Assembly: GCA_947458575.1 (NCBI GenBank)
Contig: CANHBE010000078.1
Coordinates: forward strand, 1 to 10,418
DNA: 10,418 nt
Direction: 5' to 3'
From: Flavobacteriaceae bacterium
GTDB lineage: Bacteria; Bacteroidota; Bacteroidia; Flavobacteriales; Flavobacteriaceae
Every line of letters starts with the position of its first letter. The first letter of the stretch is position 1. Below, piece by piece: positions 1 through 7,370 of this stretch. A program made the position numbers and the translations under genes. The notes beneath the pieces are model-generated. The model was given only the letters and a program-made list of their open reading frames with translations. It searched no databases and was not told the DNA's origin.

Positions 1-251
1 GTATATTTGAAGAGTTACTAAGTGATTTACAGAACGGAATTCCGGGAAATAGCTTTAGTCAAAACGACACCATTGCCAAATCAATGGCTAAGAGTTTAGC
101 CGTTAAAAGTGGCGCCTATTTGACTGAGAGAGAGCAGGAAAACCTTGTTGATGGCTTGTTTGCTTGTAAGGAGCCGCAGGTTTCGCCTTTTCAAAAGCCT
201 ACCTATATTACGATTAGTGTTGAAGACTTAGATAAAAAATTTACTTTATGA
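1..251 (+). CDS. mutL: DNA mismatch repair protein MutL, C-terminal end (partial)
   Basis: An open frame runs from base 3 to a TGA at 249-251. It has no start in the window, so this is the last 82 residues of a longer protein. The tail (AVKSGAYLTEREQENLVDGL, then FACKEP, then PTYITISVEDLDKKF) matches my recollection of the C-terminal dimerisation domain of Bacteroidota MutL. MutL couples MutS mismatch recognition to strand incision and excision. The Cys/His metal boxes of endonuclease-type MutL (an ACR/SCK-type box and CPHGRP) are not apparent: the matching places read MAKSLAVK and VSPFQKP. The stop overlaps the start of the following rhomboid gene, so the two are probably translationally coupled. 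Identity rests on about 80 residues. Confidence 0.82.
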   Translation, partial: IFEELLSDLQNGIPGNSFSQNDTIAKSMAKSLAVKSGAYLTEREQENLVDGLFACKEPQVSPFQKPTYITISVEDLDKKFTL

Positions 252-997
252 TGCAGATGACCCCAACTGTAAAACAGTTGTTGATAATTAATATTTTATT
301 TTTTCTCGGTACTTTATTCGTCGGTGAGGAAACCTACAATTTTTTGTCTCTATTCTATTTTGAGAATTCGAAATTTCAGTATTGGCAGATATTGTCGCAC
401 ATGTTTATGCATGGAAATTTCCTCCATATTGCTTTTAACATGTTTGCTTTGGTTTCGTTCGGGAGTGTTTTAGAGCACTTTTGGGGTGGAAAAAAGTTCT
501 TGTTTTTTTATATTTCGTGTGGTTTAGGAGCAGCAATATTACACACCTTTGTCAATTATTTGTTGTTCCATCATGGTTTGGATATATTGACGGAAGCCGG
601 TTTTTCAAAGGCTGAAATTATGAATCTCCTAAATCAAGGTCAATTGGATACACGATGGTTTGATGCGATCAGCAAGTCTGAAATGACCGATTTTACGAGT
701 TCTTTTGCATCGCCCGCAGTTGGTGCATCAGGGGCAATCTACGGTCTGCTGGTAGCGTTTGCTTTTATGGCCCCAAATGCAGAGTTGGCCTTATTGTTTA
801 TTCCGGTCCCAATAAAAGCAAAATATTTTGTGCCCGGATTACTCTGTATAGATCTTTTTATGGGATTGAAAGGAAATTCTATATTTGGTGGAGCAAGCGG
901 TGTTGCCCATTTTGCTCATATTGGAGGCGCAATTGTAGGCTTTTTAATGATGTGGTATTGGAAGAAAAATCAATTCAACGACCATCGCTGGAACTAA
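248..997 (+). CDS. Rhomboid family intramembrane serine protease (first of tandem pair)
   Basis: Predicted polytopic inner-membrane serine protease of the rhomboid family (GlpG-like), 249 residues. Visible motifs are HxxxN at H60-N64 (HIAFN), the catalytic serine in GASG (S161), and the catalytic histidine in AHIGG (H224), with another histidine at H221. Hydrophobic segments occur near residues 9-25, 57-77, 84-106, 158-175, 193-205 and 219-237, which fits a six-helix core. A hydrophilic stretch of about 45 residues (about 108-155) separates the helix-3 region from the serine helix, longer than in GlpG. The start ATG at 248 lies inside the mutL stop region (ATGATG); 251 and 257 are alternative in-frame ATGs. 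A second rhomboid gene follows directly. The substrate is unknown. Confidence 0.9.
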   Translation: MMQMTPTVKQLLIINILFFLGTLFVGEETYNFLSLFYFENSKFQYWQILSHMFMHGNFLHIAFNMFALVSFGSVLEHFWGGKKFLFFYISCGLGAAILHTFVNYLLFHHGLDILTEAGFSKAEIMNLLNQGQLDTRWFDAISKSEMTDFTSSFASPAVGASGAIYGLLVAFAFMAPNAELALLFIPVPIKAKYFVPGLLCIDLFMGLKGNSIFGGASGVAHFAHIGGAIVGFLMMWYWKKNQFNDHRWN

Positions 998-1012
998 ATT
1001 TTGAATGAGAAC

Positions 1013-1882
1013 ATGACTATTTTTGATGACCTAAAAATGCAATACAAAATGGGTGGCTTCGAGCAGAAGCTTATCTATTGGAACTGTGGTGTTTTCTTGC
1101 TGTCACTCATTTTTTTCTACCGCTTTACACTCGGATTTTTTGATTACCCAACTTGGATTGCATTGTCATCTGATCCGATGATAGTTTTGTACAAGCCGTG
1201 GACATTATTATCTTATTTCTTTTTCCATGCGGGCTTCTTTCACCTGTTGTTTAATATGATTGTCTTAAATTTTGCAGGCAGAATCTTTTTGACCTTTTTC
1301 ACTCAAAAGCAGTTTCTCGGCTTGTATTTATTGAGCGGTATATTTTCAGGTTTGATATTTATTCTTTTCTATACGGTTCTCATGAGCGGTAGGGTTTCTG
1401 CAATTGTAGGTGCTTCAGGGGCAATCATGGCAATTTTAGTAGCAACCGCAACCTATTCACCTTTGATGAATTTACGCCTTTTGCTAATAGGTAACGTGAA
1501 ATTGTGGCAGTTTACCGCTGTCATCTTGTTGTTGGATTTAATTCAGATATTTACTGAGAATACCGGTGGCCATGTTGCTCATTTAGCCGGTGCTTTTTTT
1601 GGATTTCTATATGTGAAATTACTGATTAGTGGCACTGATCTCAGTAAGGGAATTTCTTTTGTGTTGAATTATTTTGTCACTTATACTAAACCGAGAAATT
1701 CTGCGCCTTTTAAAAAGGTGCATCGCAATTACACGCCAAAGACTAAGCCAGTGACATCAAAAATTATCACGAAGGATAAGACGCAGCAACAAATAGATGA
1801 GATTCTCGACAAAATTAGTAAGTCGGGTTATGATAGTCTAACCAAAGATGAAAAGGAATTCCTCTTTAAAGCTGGAAAATAA
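1013..1882 (+). CDS. Rhomboid family intramembrane serine protease with C-terminal cytoplasmic tail (second of pair)
   Basis: Second rhomboid protease, 289 residues from the ATG at 1013. A TTG four codons upstream (1001) is possible but less likely, because MTIFDDLKMQYKMGG is the usual kind of N-terminus in related proteins I recall. Catalytic features are all present (numbered from ATG 1013): HLLFN with H77 and N81, GASG with S135, and AHLAG with H190. After the membrane core come a basic, proline-rich linker (about 225-255) and a C-terminal segment containing QQQIDEILDKISKSGYDSL and EKEFLF, resembling the DUF6576 tail on many Bacteroidota rhomboids. The gene starts 15 nt after the first rhomboid's stop, so the two are almost certainly co-transcribed. 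Both look catalytically competent, arguing for non-redundant substrates or a hetero-complex (inference). Confidence 0.9.
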   Translation: MTIFDDLKMQYKMGGFEQKLIYWNCGVFLLSLIFFYRFTLGFFDYPTWIALSSDPMIVLYKPWTLLSYFFFHAGFFHLLFNMIVLNFAGRIFLTFFTQKQFLGLYLLSGIFSGLIFILFYTVLMSGRVSAIVGASGAIMAILVATATYSPLMNLRLLLIGNVKLWQFTAVILLLDLIQIFTENTGGHVAHLAGAFFGFLYVKLLISGTDLSKGISFVLNYFVTYTKPRNSAPFKKVHRNYTPKTKPVTSKIITKDKTQQQIDEILDKISKSGYDSLTKDEKEFLFKAGK

Positions 1883-1895
1883 ACCGATACAAAAC

Positions 1896-2945
1896 ATGAG
1901 AAAGCTTTCATGGTTTAATAAAGTAATGTTCATTTTCAATTCAGTTTTAGCTGTGTTGACTTTTCTTGCCTATGTTTTACCATTTTTGGCGCCCAAATTA
2001 TTTCCAATTCTTTCGGTTCTAACTTTAATTCTGCCATTATTCTTAATCGTGAATGGCTTGTTTTTTATCTATTGGTTAATCCAGTTCAAAAGACAAATGT
2101 TTCTTTCCGGATTAGTCCTCATTTTCGGGATTACTTTCATTAACAAATTTTATAAATTTTCAGCAGTTAATCTACCAAAAGAAGAGAAAGATTTCGTAGT
2201 AATGAGCTACAATGTGCGGCTGTTTAATTTATTTGAATGGCTGCCGGACACCGATGTTGTATCTTATATTCGAACGTTTATTAATGACAAGAATCCTGAT
2301 ATTCTTTGTATACAGGAGTATTCCAACGGCGCACAAATCGACCTGAAAGTATATCCGCATCGATACATATTCATGCAAGGCGACAAGATTAAAAGTGGAC
2401 AAGCGATTTTTTCCAAATTTCCAATTATTGATGAAGGAAACCTGAAATTTCCCAACTCGAGTAATTCCGTAATTTTCGCCGATATCAAAAAGGGAAAAGA
2501 GATTATTCGTGTCTATAATATGCAGTTACAATCGATTAAAATTTCTCCGGACGTAAATGAAATTTCGGAGAATATAGATGAGATTAATAAGCAAAAATCA
2601 CAATTGGTTTTTAATCGAATTAGCACTGCGTTTAAAAAGCAACAGCAACAAGCAGAGCTGATTATGAATCATAAAAAAAACTGTGAGTATCCGATCATTA
2701 TTTGCGGCGACATGAATAATAGTGCTTATTCTTATGTATATCGCAATATTAAAGGTGACTTAAATGATGCGTTTGAAGAAGCCGGTGGAGGCTTTGGAAA
2801 CACCTACCACTTCCGGTATTATCCTGCTCGTATTGACTATATTTTTGCTGATGCTAAGATGGTAGTAAAGAACTTCGAGAGTTTCCCGAATTTTGTAAAT
2901 TCTGATCATTACCCAATTATGGCACGACTGTCTTTTAAAGATTAA
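1896..2945 (+). CDS. Membrane-anchored endonuclease/exonuclease/phosphatase family protein
   Basis: A 349-residue protein with about three N-terminal membrane helices (roughly residues 9-31, 37-61 and 68-84), then a DNase I/APE1-like metal-dependent hydrolase domain (about 99-347). Visible active-site motifs are N106 in MSYNVR, E141 in CIQEY, D272 and N274 in GDMN, D314 in RIDYIF, and D337-H338 in SDHYP. The position usually filled by histidine in NxHL reads NMQL (Q210). Substrates in this superfamily include nucleic acids, phosphoinositides and sphingomyelin; the sequence does not decide which. ATG 1896 is preferred over ATG 1848, which would overlap the preceding rhomboid gene by 35 nt and adds a poor N-terminus. 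The gene ends the mutL-rhomboid-rhomboid series and overlaps the convergent WbqC-like gene tail to tail by 11 nt. Confidence 0.87.
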   Translation: MRKLSWFNKVMFIFNSVLAVLTFLAYVLPFLAPKLFPILSVLTLILPLFLIVNGLFFIYWLIQFKRQMFLSGLVLIFGITFINKFYKFSAVNLPKEEKDFVVMSYNVRLFNLFEWLPDTDVVSYIRTFINDKNPDILCIQEYSNGAQIDLKVYPHRYIFMQGDKIKSGQAIFSKFPIIDEGNLKFPNSSNSVIFADIKKGKEIIRVYNMQLQSIKISPDVNEISENIDEINKQKSQLVFNRISTAFKKQQQQAELIMNHKKNCEYPIIICGDMNNSAYSYVYRNIKGDLNDAFEEAGGGFGNTYHFRYYPARIDYIFADAKMVVKNFESFPNFVNSDHYPIMARLSFKD

Positions 2946-3558
2946 ATGGTCGATTTTGATTTTTCAAATAGTCAAGAGCAAATCTTCCTTCATTACACAA
3001 CAAATCGATTATACTCAAATTGCTGATGAAGCCGAATTTATCCTGAAACACCTGCGGGTAAGGCTCGAAAACGGAAGTGTCTTTTTTACCATTAACCAAA
3101 TAACGACAGTCAAGATAATCCGCAACATCATGGAAATACTCGGTGGTCTCTTGATAGTTGAAAGGAAGTCCCAAACATTTGCATACGATCATCATGGTTT
3201 CCAGATTCAAGTCGATTAAGAATGTATAGTCTTTTGTAAAAATCGGCATCAAACTATCTTCGAAAAACTCAAAAAAAGGTGAGGTGCGGTAAGCCGCTTC
3301 TAAAGATTTAAAGTGCTGTTTTTGCCAATTGAATGCTGTTTCTAAACGGACATCTTTTATTTTTTGATGTCTTTCTTTCGTATGCTTAATCGGAATGTTA
3401 AGCAATTGAATGCCGTTCGGGCTATAAATATAGGTTCTGTTGCGATTGCTTTGCTTCTGGAAGTTATCACCCATTTCCAAAACAATACCGTCAGCTTGAG
3501 CCATCGCAACAAAGTGACTAATAGAAGGAAAGTAAGTTGGATGAATCAGAACTTGCAT
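2935..3558 (-). CDS. WbqC-like family protein
   Basis: A 207-residue soluble protein. It matches the WbqC-like family as I recall it: an N-terminal HPTYFPSISHF (residues 6-16), a central NFQKQSNRNRTYI (32-44), LLNIPI (52-57), then the W..QH..SLEAAYRTSPFFEFFED block (79-101), and a C-terminal LSIIDLLCNEG (181-191). Family members occur in O-antigen and surface-polysaccharide clusters and as stand-alone housekeeping copies in Bacteroidota. No biochemical role is firmly established, so no reaction is assigned. There is no signal peptide or membrane segment, so it is probably cytoplasmic. It lies 32 nt downstream of lepB on the same strand and probably ends that operon. Its 3' end overlaps the convergent hydrolase gene. 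Confidence 0.85.
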   Translation of the reverse strand: MQVLIHPTYFPSISHFVAMAQADGIVLEMGDNFQKQSNRNRTYIYSPNGIQLLNIPIKHTKERHQKIKDVRLETAFNWQKQHFKSLEAAYRTSPFFEFFEDSLMPIFTKDYTFLIDLNLETMMIVCKCLGLPFNYQETTEYFHDVADYLDCRYLVNGKKDTSVFEPYPQVFQDKFGFISNLSIIDLLCNEGRFALDYLKNQNRPFNL

Positions 3559-3590
3559 TTATTGTCTTTTGCGTTTACAATTGCTGTATT

Positions 3591-5135
3591 TTAAGATTCA
3601 GTTTCTTTCTTTCTGCCCAAATAGAATGTGAATCCGAAATAAGCAACCAAAGCAATCAAGAAGAATTTAAAGTATGAATAGGGCTGACCATCGCCTCCCA
3701 CAGTAGTAAACATGCGCTCCCATCGAATTTTGCTTAGACCAGTTCCGTGACTATTCAGACTCAACCAAATAAATACCGGTTTGCCCACGATATGGTTTTC
3801 CGGTACAAAACCCCAATATCTGCTGTCTTCCGAATTGTGTCGGTTGTCTCCCATCATCCAATAGTAGTTTTGCTTGAAGGTGTATGAGTTTACTATTTTG
3901 CCATCTATTCGTATATCTGAACCCGTCACTTTCAAATCATTGCCTTCATATTCTGAAATGATTCTTTTGTAGAATGGAATATTTTCCGCAGTCAATTGAA
4001 CCGTTTTTCCTGCTTCCGGAATATAAATTGGTCCGTAATTGTCTTTGTTCCAACCATTATTGATTTGTGGGAAAACAGATGGTTCCGGTTCTTTGGAAAT
4101 GTTCTTTACCAGATTGGTTATAACCGGATTATTCTTCAATCTACCGGCAGATTCCTCTGTCAATGCCGAGAAAAGAAACGTATTGGCTCCAGTTTGGTAA
4201 ACGCCGTCAGTGATATTCAAATCCTTGATCAAATAATTCGGATCGAGTGGGCTACCGTTTGTGGTGGCTAGATAGGAATATTGTGGTTTTGCTCTTTCCG
4301 GTAAAACTAGAGGTTTTGAGTTGATATAAACCACGCCATCGCGAATCTCAAACATATCTCCGGGTGTTCCTTGGCATCTCTTGACATAATTCGATTTTTT
4401 GTCGATTGGTTTATCTGCTTTTCGGTTTGATTTGTCGAAGAACTTATACACGGTATCAACCGGCCAGTTAAAAACGACAATATCGTTTTTCTGCACTTTC
4501 TCAAGTCCGGGAAAACGCAAGTATGGAAGTTGAGGCCATTTGCTATACGATTTTTTATGCAAAATTGGGATGGTGTCATGTACCATCGGAAGCGCAACCG
4601 TCGTCATTGGAACACGAGCACCGTAATGAAATTTACTTACAAATAGAAAATCTCCTACCAATAGCGATTTCTCTAATGAAGAGGTCGGAATTTGGTAGGG
4701 TTGCATCACGTATGTGTGAACAATTGTCGCAACTACTATAGCAAAAAGGAGTGAACTGATAGTGTCAGCTGTTTTGTTAACTGGTATTAGACTCCGATTA
4801 GGAATATGATCTAGCTTTTCGGTATAGTTAACGTATGCGATATAAAATCCACAAGTAAAAATAGCCAATAACGTATGCGGCGTTGTATTCTTGCCAAAGC
4901 TTCTCAACGTTTCTACCCAAATCACAGGGAACATAATCAGGTTGACAATGGGAACAAATAATAAAATGGTCCACCAGCTTGGTCGATTGATGATTTTCAT
5001 CAACACAATTGCATTGTAAATCGGCACCGCTGCTTCCCATCTTTTCCTATTGGCCGCTTCGTAAATTCTCCAGGTTCCTATAAAATGAATTACTTGTAGA
5101 ATCAAGAAAAAAATAAACCACTGTGATAAAGTCAT
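3591..5135 (-). CDS. lepB: Signal peptidase I with N-terminal DUF5684-like membrane domain
   Basis: Inner-membrane signal peptidase I, which removes signal peptides from Sec/Tat-exported proteins, 514 residues. The catalytic serine is S153 in IPTSSLEKSLLVGD, aligned with E. coli S90 in PSGSMMPTL. The catalytic lysine is K252 in YVKRCQGTPGD (E. coli K145). The conserved box MGDNRHNSEDSRYWGF is at 428-443. Before the peptidase comes about 120 residues with two or three hydrophobic segments and motifs such as RKRWEAAVPIYN and RPSWWTILLFVPIVN, resembling DUF5684. A membrane helix precedes S153 (about 125-144) and another lies near the C-terminus (487-507). About 175 residues separate the lysine box from the GDN box, more than the roughly 125 in E. 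coli. It lies 66 nt downstream of dapB and may have its own promoter, but I found no convincing one. Confidence 0.95.
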   Translation of the reverse strand: MTLSQWFIFFLILQVIHFIGTWRIYEAANRKRWEAAVPIYNAIVLMKIINRPSWWTILLFVPIVNLIMFPVIWVETLRSFGKNTTPHTLLAIFTCGFYIAYVNYTEKLDHIPNRSLIPVNKTADTISSLLFAIVVATIVHTYVMQPYQIPTSSLEKSLLVGDFLFVSKFHYGARVPMTTVALPMVHDTIPILHKKSYSKWPQLPYLRFPGLEKVQKNDIVVFNWPVDTVYKFFDKSNRKADKPIDKKSNYVKRCQGTPGDMFEIRDGVVYINSKPLVLPERAKPQYSYLATTNGSPLDPNYLIKDLNITDGVYQTGANTFLFSALTEESAGRLKNNPVITNLVKNISKEPEPSVFPQINNGWNKDNYGPIYIPEAGKTVQLTAENIPFYKRIISEYEGNDLKVTGSDIRIDGKIVNSYTFKQNYYWMMGDNRHNSEDSRYWGFVPENHIVGKPVFIWLSLNSHGTGLSKIRWERMFTTVGGDGQPYSYFKFFLIALVAYFGFTFYLGRKKETES

Positions 5136-5201
5136 AATAAATAGTTTTTTTGAGTATACTGTTCAACAAAAAAATCGAAAATCAAATTTCAGTTTATATC
5201 G

Positions 5202-5906
5202 TTAAATATCGAGTTCTAATACATCTTTCATGGTGAAAACGCCCTTTTTTCCTGCAAGCCACTCAGCGGCAAGAACAGCACCCAAAGCAAATCCTTCCCG
5301 GTTGTGTGCGGTATGTTTGATTTCAATTGAGTCGATCGCGGAATCGTAAACCACGGTATGCGTACCGGGTACACTTTCTATTCTTTTCGCATCAATTTCA
5401 ATTTCGTTGGTCTTCGCATTTTCTAAAACCCACTTGGTATAAGATGAATGTTCAATGATCGTATTGGCGAGTGTAATCGCTGTGCCACTCGGACTATCCA
5501 ACTTTTGCGTGTGATGAATTTCTTCCATACGCACTTTATATTGGTCGAATTTCGACATTAATTTGGCCAGGTAAGAATTCATTTCAAAAAACAAATTAAC
5601 CCCCAAACTGAAATTAGATCCGTAAATGAAGGCGCCATCTTTAGCTTCACATAATGCAACCATGTCTTCGTATTTTGATAACCAGCCAGTGGTTCCACAA
5701 ACAACCGGGACATGAGTATCGAAACAAGCGGAAATGTTACTAACTGCCGCATCAGGAATACTAAAATCTATTGCAACTTCTGCTTTTTCCAAACCATGAA
5801 AAGTAGAATCACTTGTTTTTCGCAACACAATTTCATGGCCGCGCGCTACAGCAACTTGTTCAATTGCTTTTCCCATTTTCCCATATCCTAATAATGCTAT
5901 TTTCAT
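5202..5906 (-). CDS. dapB: 4-hydroxy-tetrahydrodipicolinate reductase
   Basis: Reduces 4-hydroxy-tetrahydrodipicolinate with NAD(P)H in the diaminopimelate/lysine pathway, supplying peptidoglycan and protein synthesis. It is 234 residues, shorter than E. coli DapB (273) but normal for the compact Bacteroidota form as I recall it. The N-terminal Rossmann motif is GYGKMG (7-12). GTTGW (71-75) and FIYGSNFSLGVN (93-104) line the cofactor and substrate site. The signature EIHHTQKLDSPSGTA (129-143) carries the expected catalytic H131/H132 and K135, equivalent to E. coli H159/H160 and K163. A second substrate-domain signature is HTAHNREGFALGA (198-210). The start ATG overlaps the upstream DUF5683 stop by 4 nt (ATGA type), implying translational coupling. 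Confidence 0.97.
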   Translation of the reverse strand: MKIALLGYGKMGKAIEQVAVARGHEIVLRKTSDSTFHGLEKAEVAIDFSIPDAAVSNISACFDTHVPVVCGTTGWLSKYEDMVALCEAKDGAFIYGSNFSLGVNLFFEMNSYLAKLMSKFDQYKVRMEEIHHTQKLDSPSGTAITLANTIIEHSSYTKWVLENAKTNEIEIDAKRIESVPGTHTVVYDSAIDSIEIKHTAHNREGFALGAVLAAEWLAGKKGVFTMKDVLELDI

Positions 5907-6466
5907 TGGAAAGAATAGTTTAAAGCGAGACCAAAGTTGGGTTTCATATAGCGTTGGTCAGGGTATAAATCGGGACGAATAGAAAGGTTTTCATTCACAT
6001 TAAATTGCCCCAAGTGCGCATCTACGTTAGCATCTATAATGTTTAATGCATAAAATGCGACGGTCAATAATAAGGACAAGTCCCGATTCCTTTTGTAAAA
6101 TCGCTGCGCTTCAATCAATCGAGAATCATCCAAGTAGTCGTACTTCGGATTCGAGATTCCTGCTAACCGATCTTTGTAGACGCCTCTAAATTCGTGGTAT
6201 AAATTGTTGTTAGAATTGTAAAAATATAGTGTGGTTGCTAATGCGCCGTACACAATTGGGATTTTCCAATATTTCTTATTGTAAGCCTGTCCCAAACCGG
6301 GAAGAATAGCAGAGTAGAAGGCTGCTTTAGCGGGAGCAATCGGATTGATATCGTCATTTTTAATGGAGTCTCTGGCGATCAAGGTCGTGTTGTTGTTTTC
6401 CTGACCAACAGTCCATTGCGCTGCGCCCACGAAAAGCCAAAGTAGTATGACGAAGCGTTTCTGCAC
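5903..6466 (-). CDS. DUF5683 domain-containing envelope protein
   Basis: A 187-residue protein of unknown function. An N-terminal signal peptide is evident (basic start, hydrophobic core VILLWLFVGAA, plausible cleavage around residues 20-22). The DUF5683-type core follows: AFYSAILPGLGQAYNKKYWK (49-68), a hydrophobic segment (71-83), RNRDLSLLLTVAFYALNIID (126-145) and NVDAHL (147-152). The ending ALNYSF resembles a terminal beta-strand of an outer-membrane protein, but this is weak. The start is GTG, immediately after the parB stop and in the same frame (TAA then GTG). No ATG occurs in the N-terminal part. An AAAGGA lies just upstream inside the parB end. It is sandwiched between parB and dapB with no intergenic space, so it is tightly co-expressed with both. 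Confidence 0.85.
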   Translation of the reverse strand: MQKRFVILLWLFVGAAQWTVGQENNNTTLIARDSIKNDDINPIAPAKAAFYSAILPGLGQAYNKKYWKIPIVYGALATTLYFYNSNNNLYHEFRGVYKDRLAGISNPKYDYLDDSRLIEAQRFYKRNRDLSLLLTVAFYALNIIDANVDAHLGQFNVNENLSIRPDLYPDQRYMKPNFGLALNYSFQ

Positions 6467-7366
6467 TTATCCTTTAATCAATTTGATGATTCTATTGAAA
6501 TCTTCTTCCGAATGGAAAGGAATAGTAATTTTTCCCTTGCCATTTCCGGCAACTTTTACGTCGACTTTTGCACCGAAATAGGTAGCAATTGTTTTCAGCT
6601 CGTGGTCTGCTATACTAAATCCGTTGCCTTTTACTGCTTTTTTTGACGTAGGTTTAAGACTATCTTGATAGTTTTTCACTAGCGATTCCGTTTCTCTAAC
6701 CGACAGGTTTTGACTGACAATCTTCTGATAAATAGAAGTCTGTACATCTTGGTCTTCAATATTAATGATGGCGCGACCGTGACCCATACTAATAAAACCA
6801 TCACGAATTCCGGTTTGAATAATCGGATCCAACTTTAGTAAACGCAAATAGTTGGCAATCGTAGATCTCTTTTTTCCAACCCGATCGCTCATTTGCTCTT
6901 GTGTTAGTTGAATCTCGTCAATCAATCTCTGGTAGGAAAGGGCAATTTCAATCGGATCCAAATCATGACGTTGAATATTCTCTACCAACGCCATTTCCAA
7001 AGATTCCTGATCATTTGCAATGCGGATATAGGCTGGGATTGTCTTTAGGCCATTTATTTTTGAAGCACGAAGTCGCCTTTCACCTGAAATCAATTGGTAT
7101 TGCTCAAAACCAATTTTTCGAACAGTAATGGGTTGAATAACGCCGAGTTCGCGAATTGATGTCGCTAATTCTTGCAATGATTCTTCATTAAAATTACTTC
7201 GCGGCTGAAAAGGATTAATTTCTATAGTGTCAATATCAAGTTCAACAATATGACCAACTAATTTGTCGGCATTCTTGTCGCTGACAGACTGAATGTTGTT
7301 ATCGGGATCTTTCAACAAGGCAGATAATCCTCTTCCAAGTGCTTGTTTTTTAATGGCTTGCGACAT
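6467..7366 (-). CDS. parB: Chromosome-partitioning protein ParB (CTPase, parS-binding)
   Basis: Centromere-binding protein that loads at parS, slides as a CTP-dependent clamp and works with ParA to segregate replication origins. It is 299 residues, normal for chromosomal ParB. The N-terminal LGRGLSALL (10-18) matches the segment that stimulates ParA ATPase in other systems. The CTP-binding domain contains IEINPFQPR (48-56), GERRLRA (95-101) and ENIQR (129-133). A helix-turn-helix lies at LTQEQMSDRVGKKRSTIANY (154-173). GHGRAI (195-200) corresponds to the GHARAL motif. A lysine-rich linker precedes the C-terminal dimerisation region (about 250-299). It begins 4 nt after the parA stop. No canonical parS site was found in the window. 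Confidence 0.97.
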   Translation of the reverse strand: MSQAIKKQALGRGLSALLKDPDNNIQSVSDKNADKLVGHIVELDIDTIEINPFQPRSNFNEESLQELATSIRELGVIQPITVRKIGFEQYQLISGERRLRASKINGLKTIPAYIRIANDQESLEMALVENIQRHDLDPIEIALSYQRLIDEIQLTQEQMSDRVGKKRSTIANYLRLLKLDPIIQTGIRDGFISMGHGRAIINIEDQDVQTSIYQKIVSQNLSVRETESLVKNYQDSLKPTSKKAVKGNGFSIADHELKTIATYFGAKVDVKVAGNGKGKITIPFHSEEDFNRIIKLIKG

Positions 7367-7370
7367 AGTG

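Noticed and set aside
1001..1012. TTG start for the second rhomboid
   Set aside because: It adds only MNEN before the ATG at 1013, which gives the more typical N-terminus; the ATG was preferred, though TTG cannot be excluded.
1848..1895. Upstream ATG for the membrane-anchored hydrolase
   Set aside because: It would overlap the rhomboid gene by 35 nt and add a lysine- and asparagine-rich leader in front of a good hydrophobic N-terminus. ATG 1896 fits the membrane topology and gene spacing.
2956..3219. Plus-strand open frame inside the WbqC-like gene
   Set aside because: It is antisense to a clear family match and has no recognisable domain. The same holds for open frames opposite lepB (3996-4271, 4523-4741), parB (6901-7128), the SDR (8936-9121) and the aminotransferase (9536-9748, 9897-10223).
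5136..5201. Promoter or terminator between dapB and lepB
   Set aside because: There are T-runs and a TATACT-like word, but no TTG / TAnnTTTG pair at suitable spacing and no GC-rich hairpin before a U-run.
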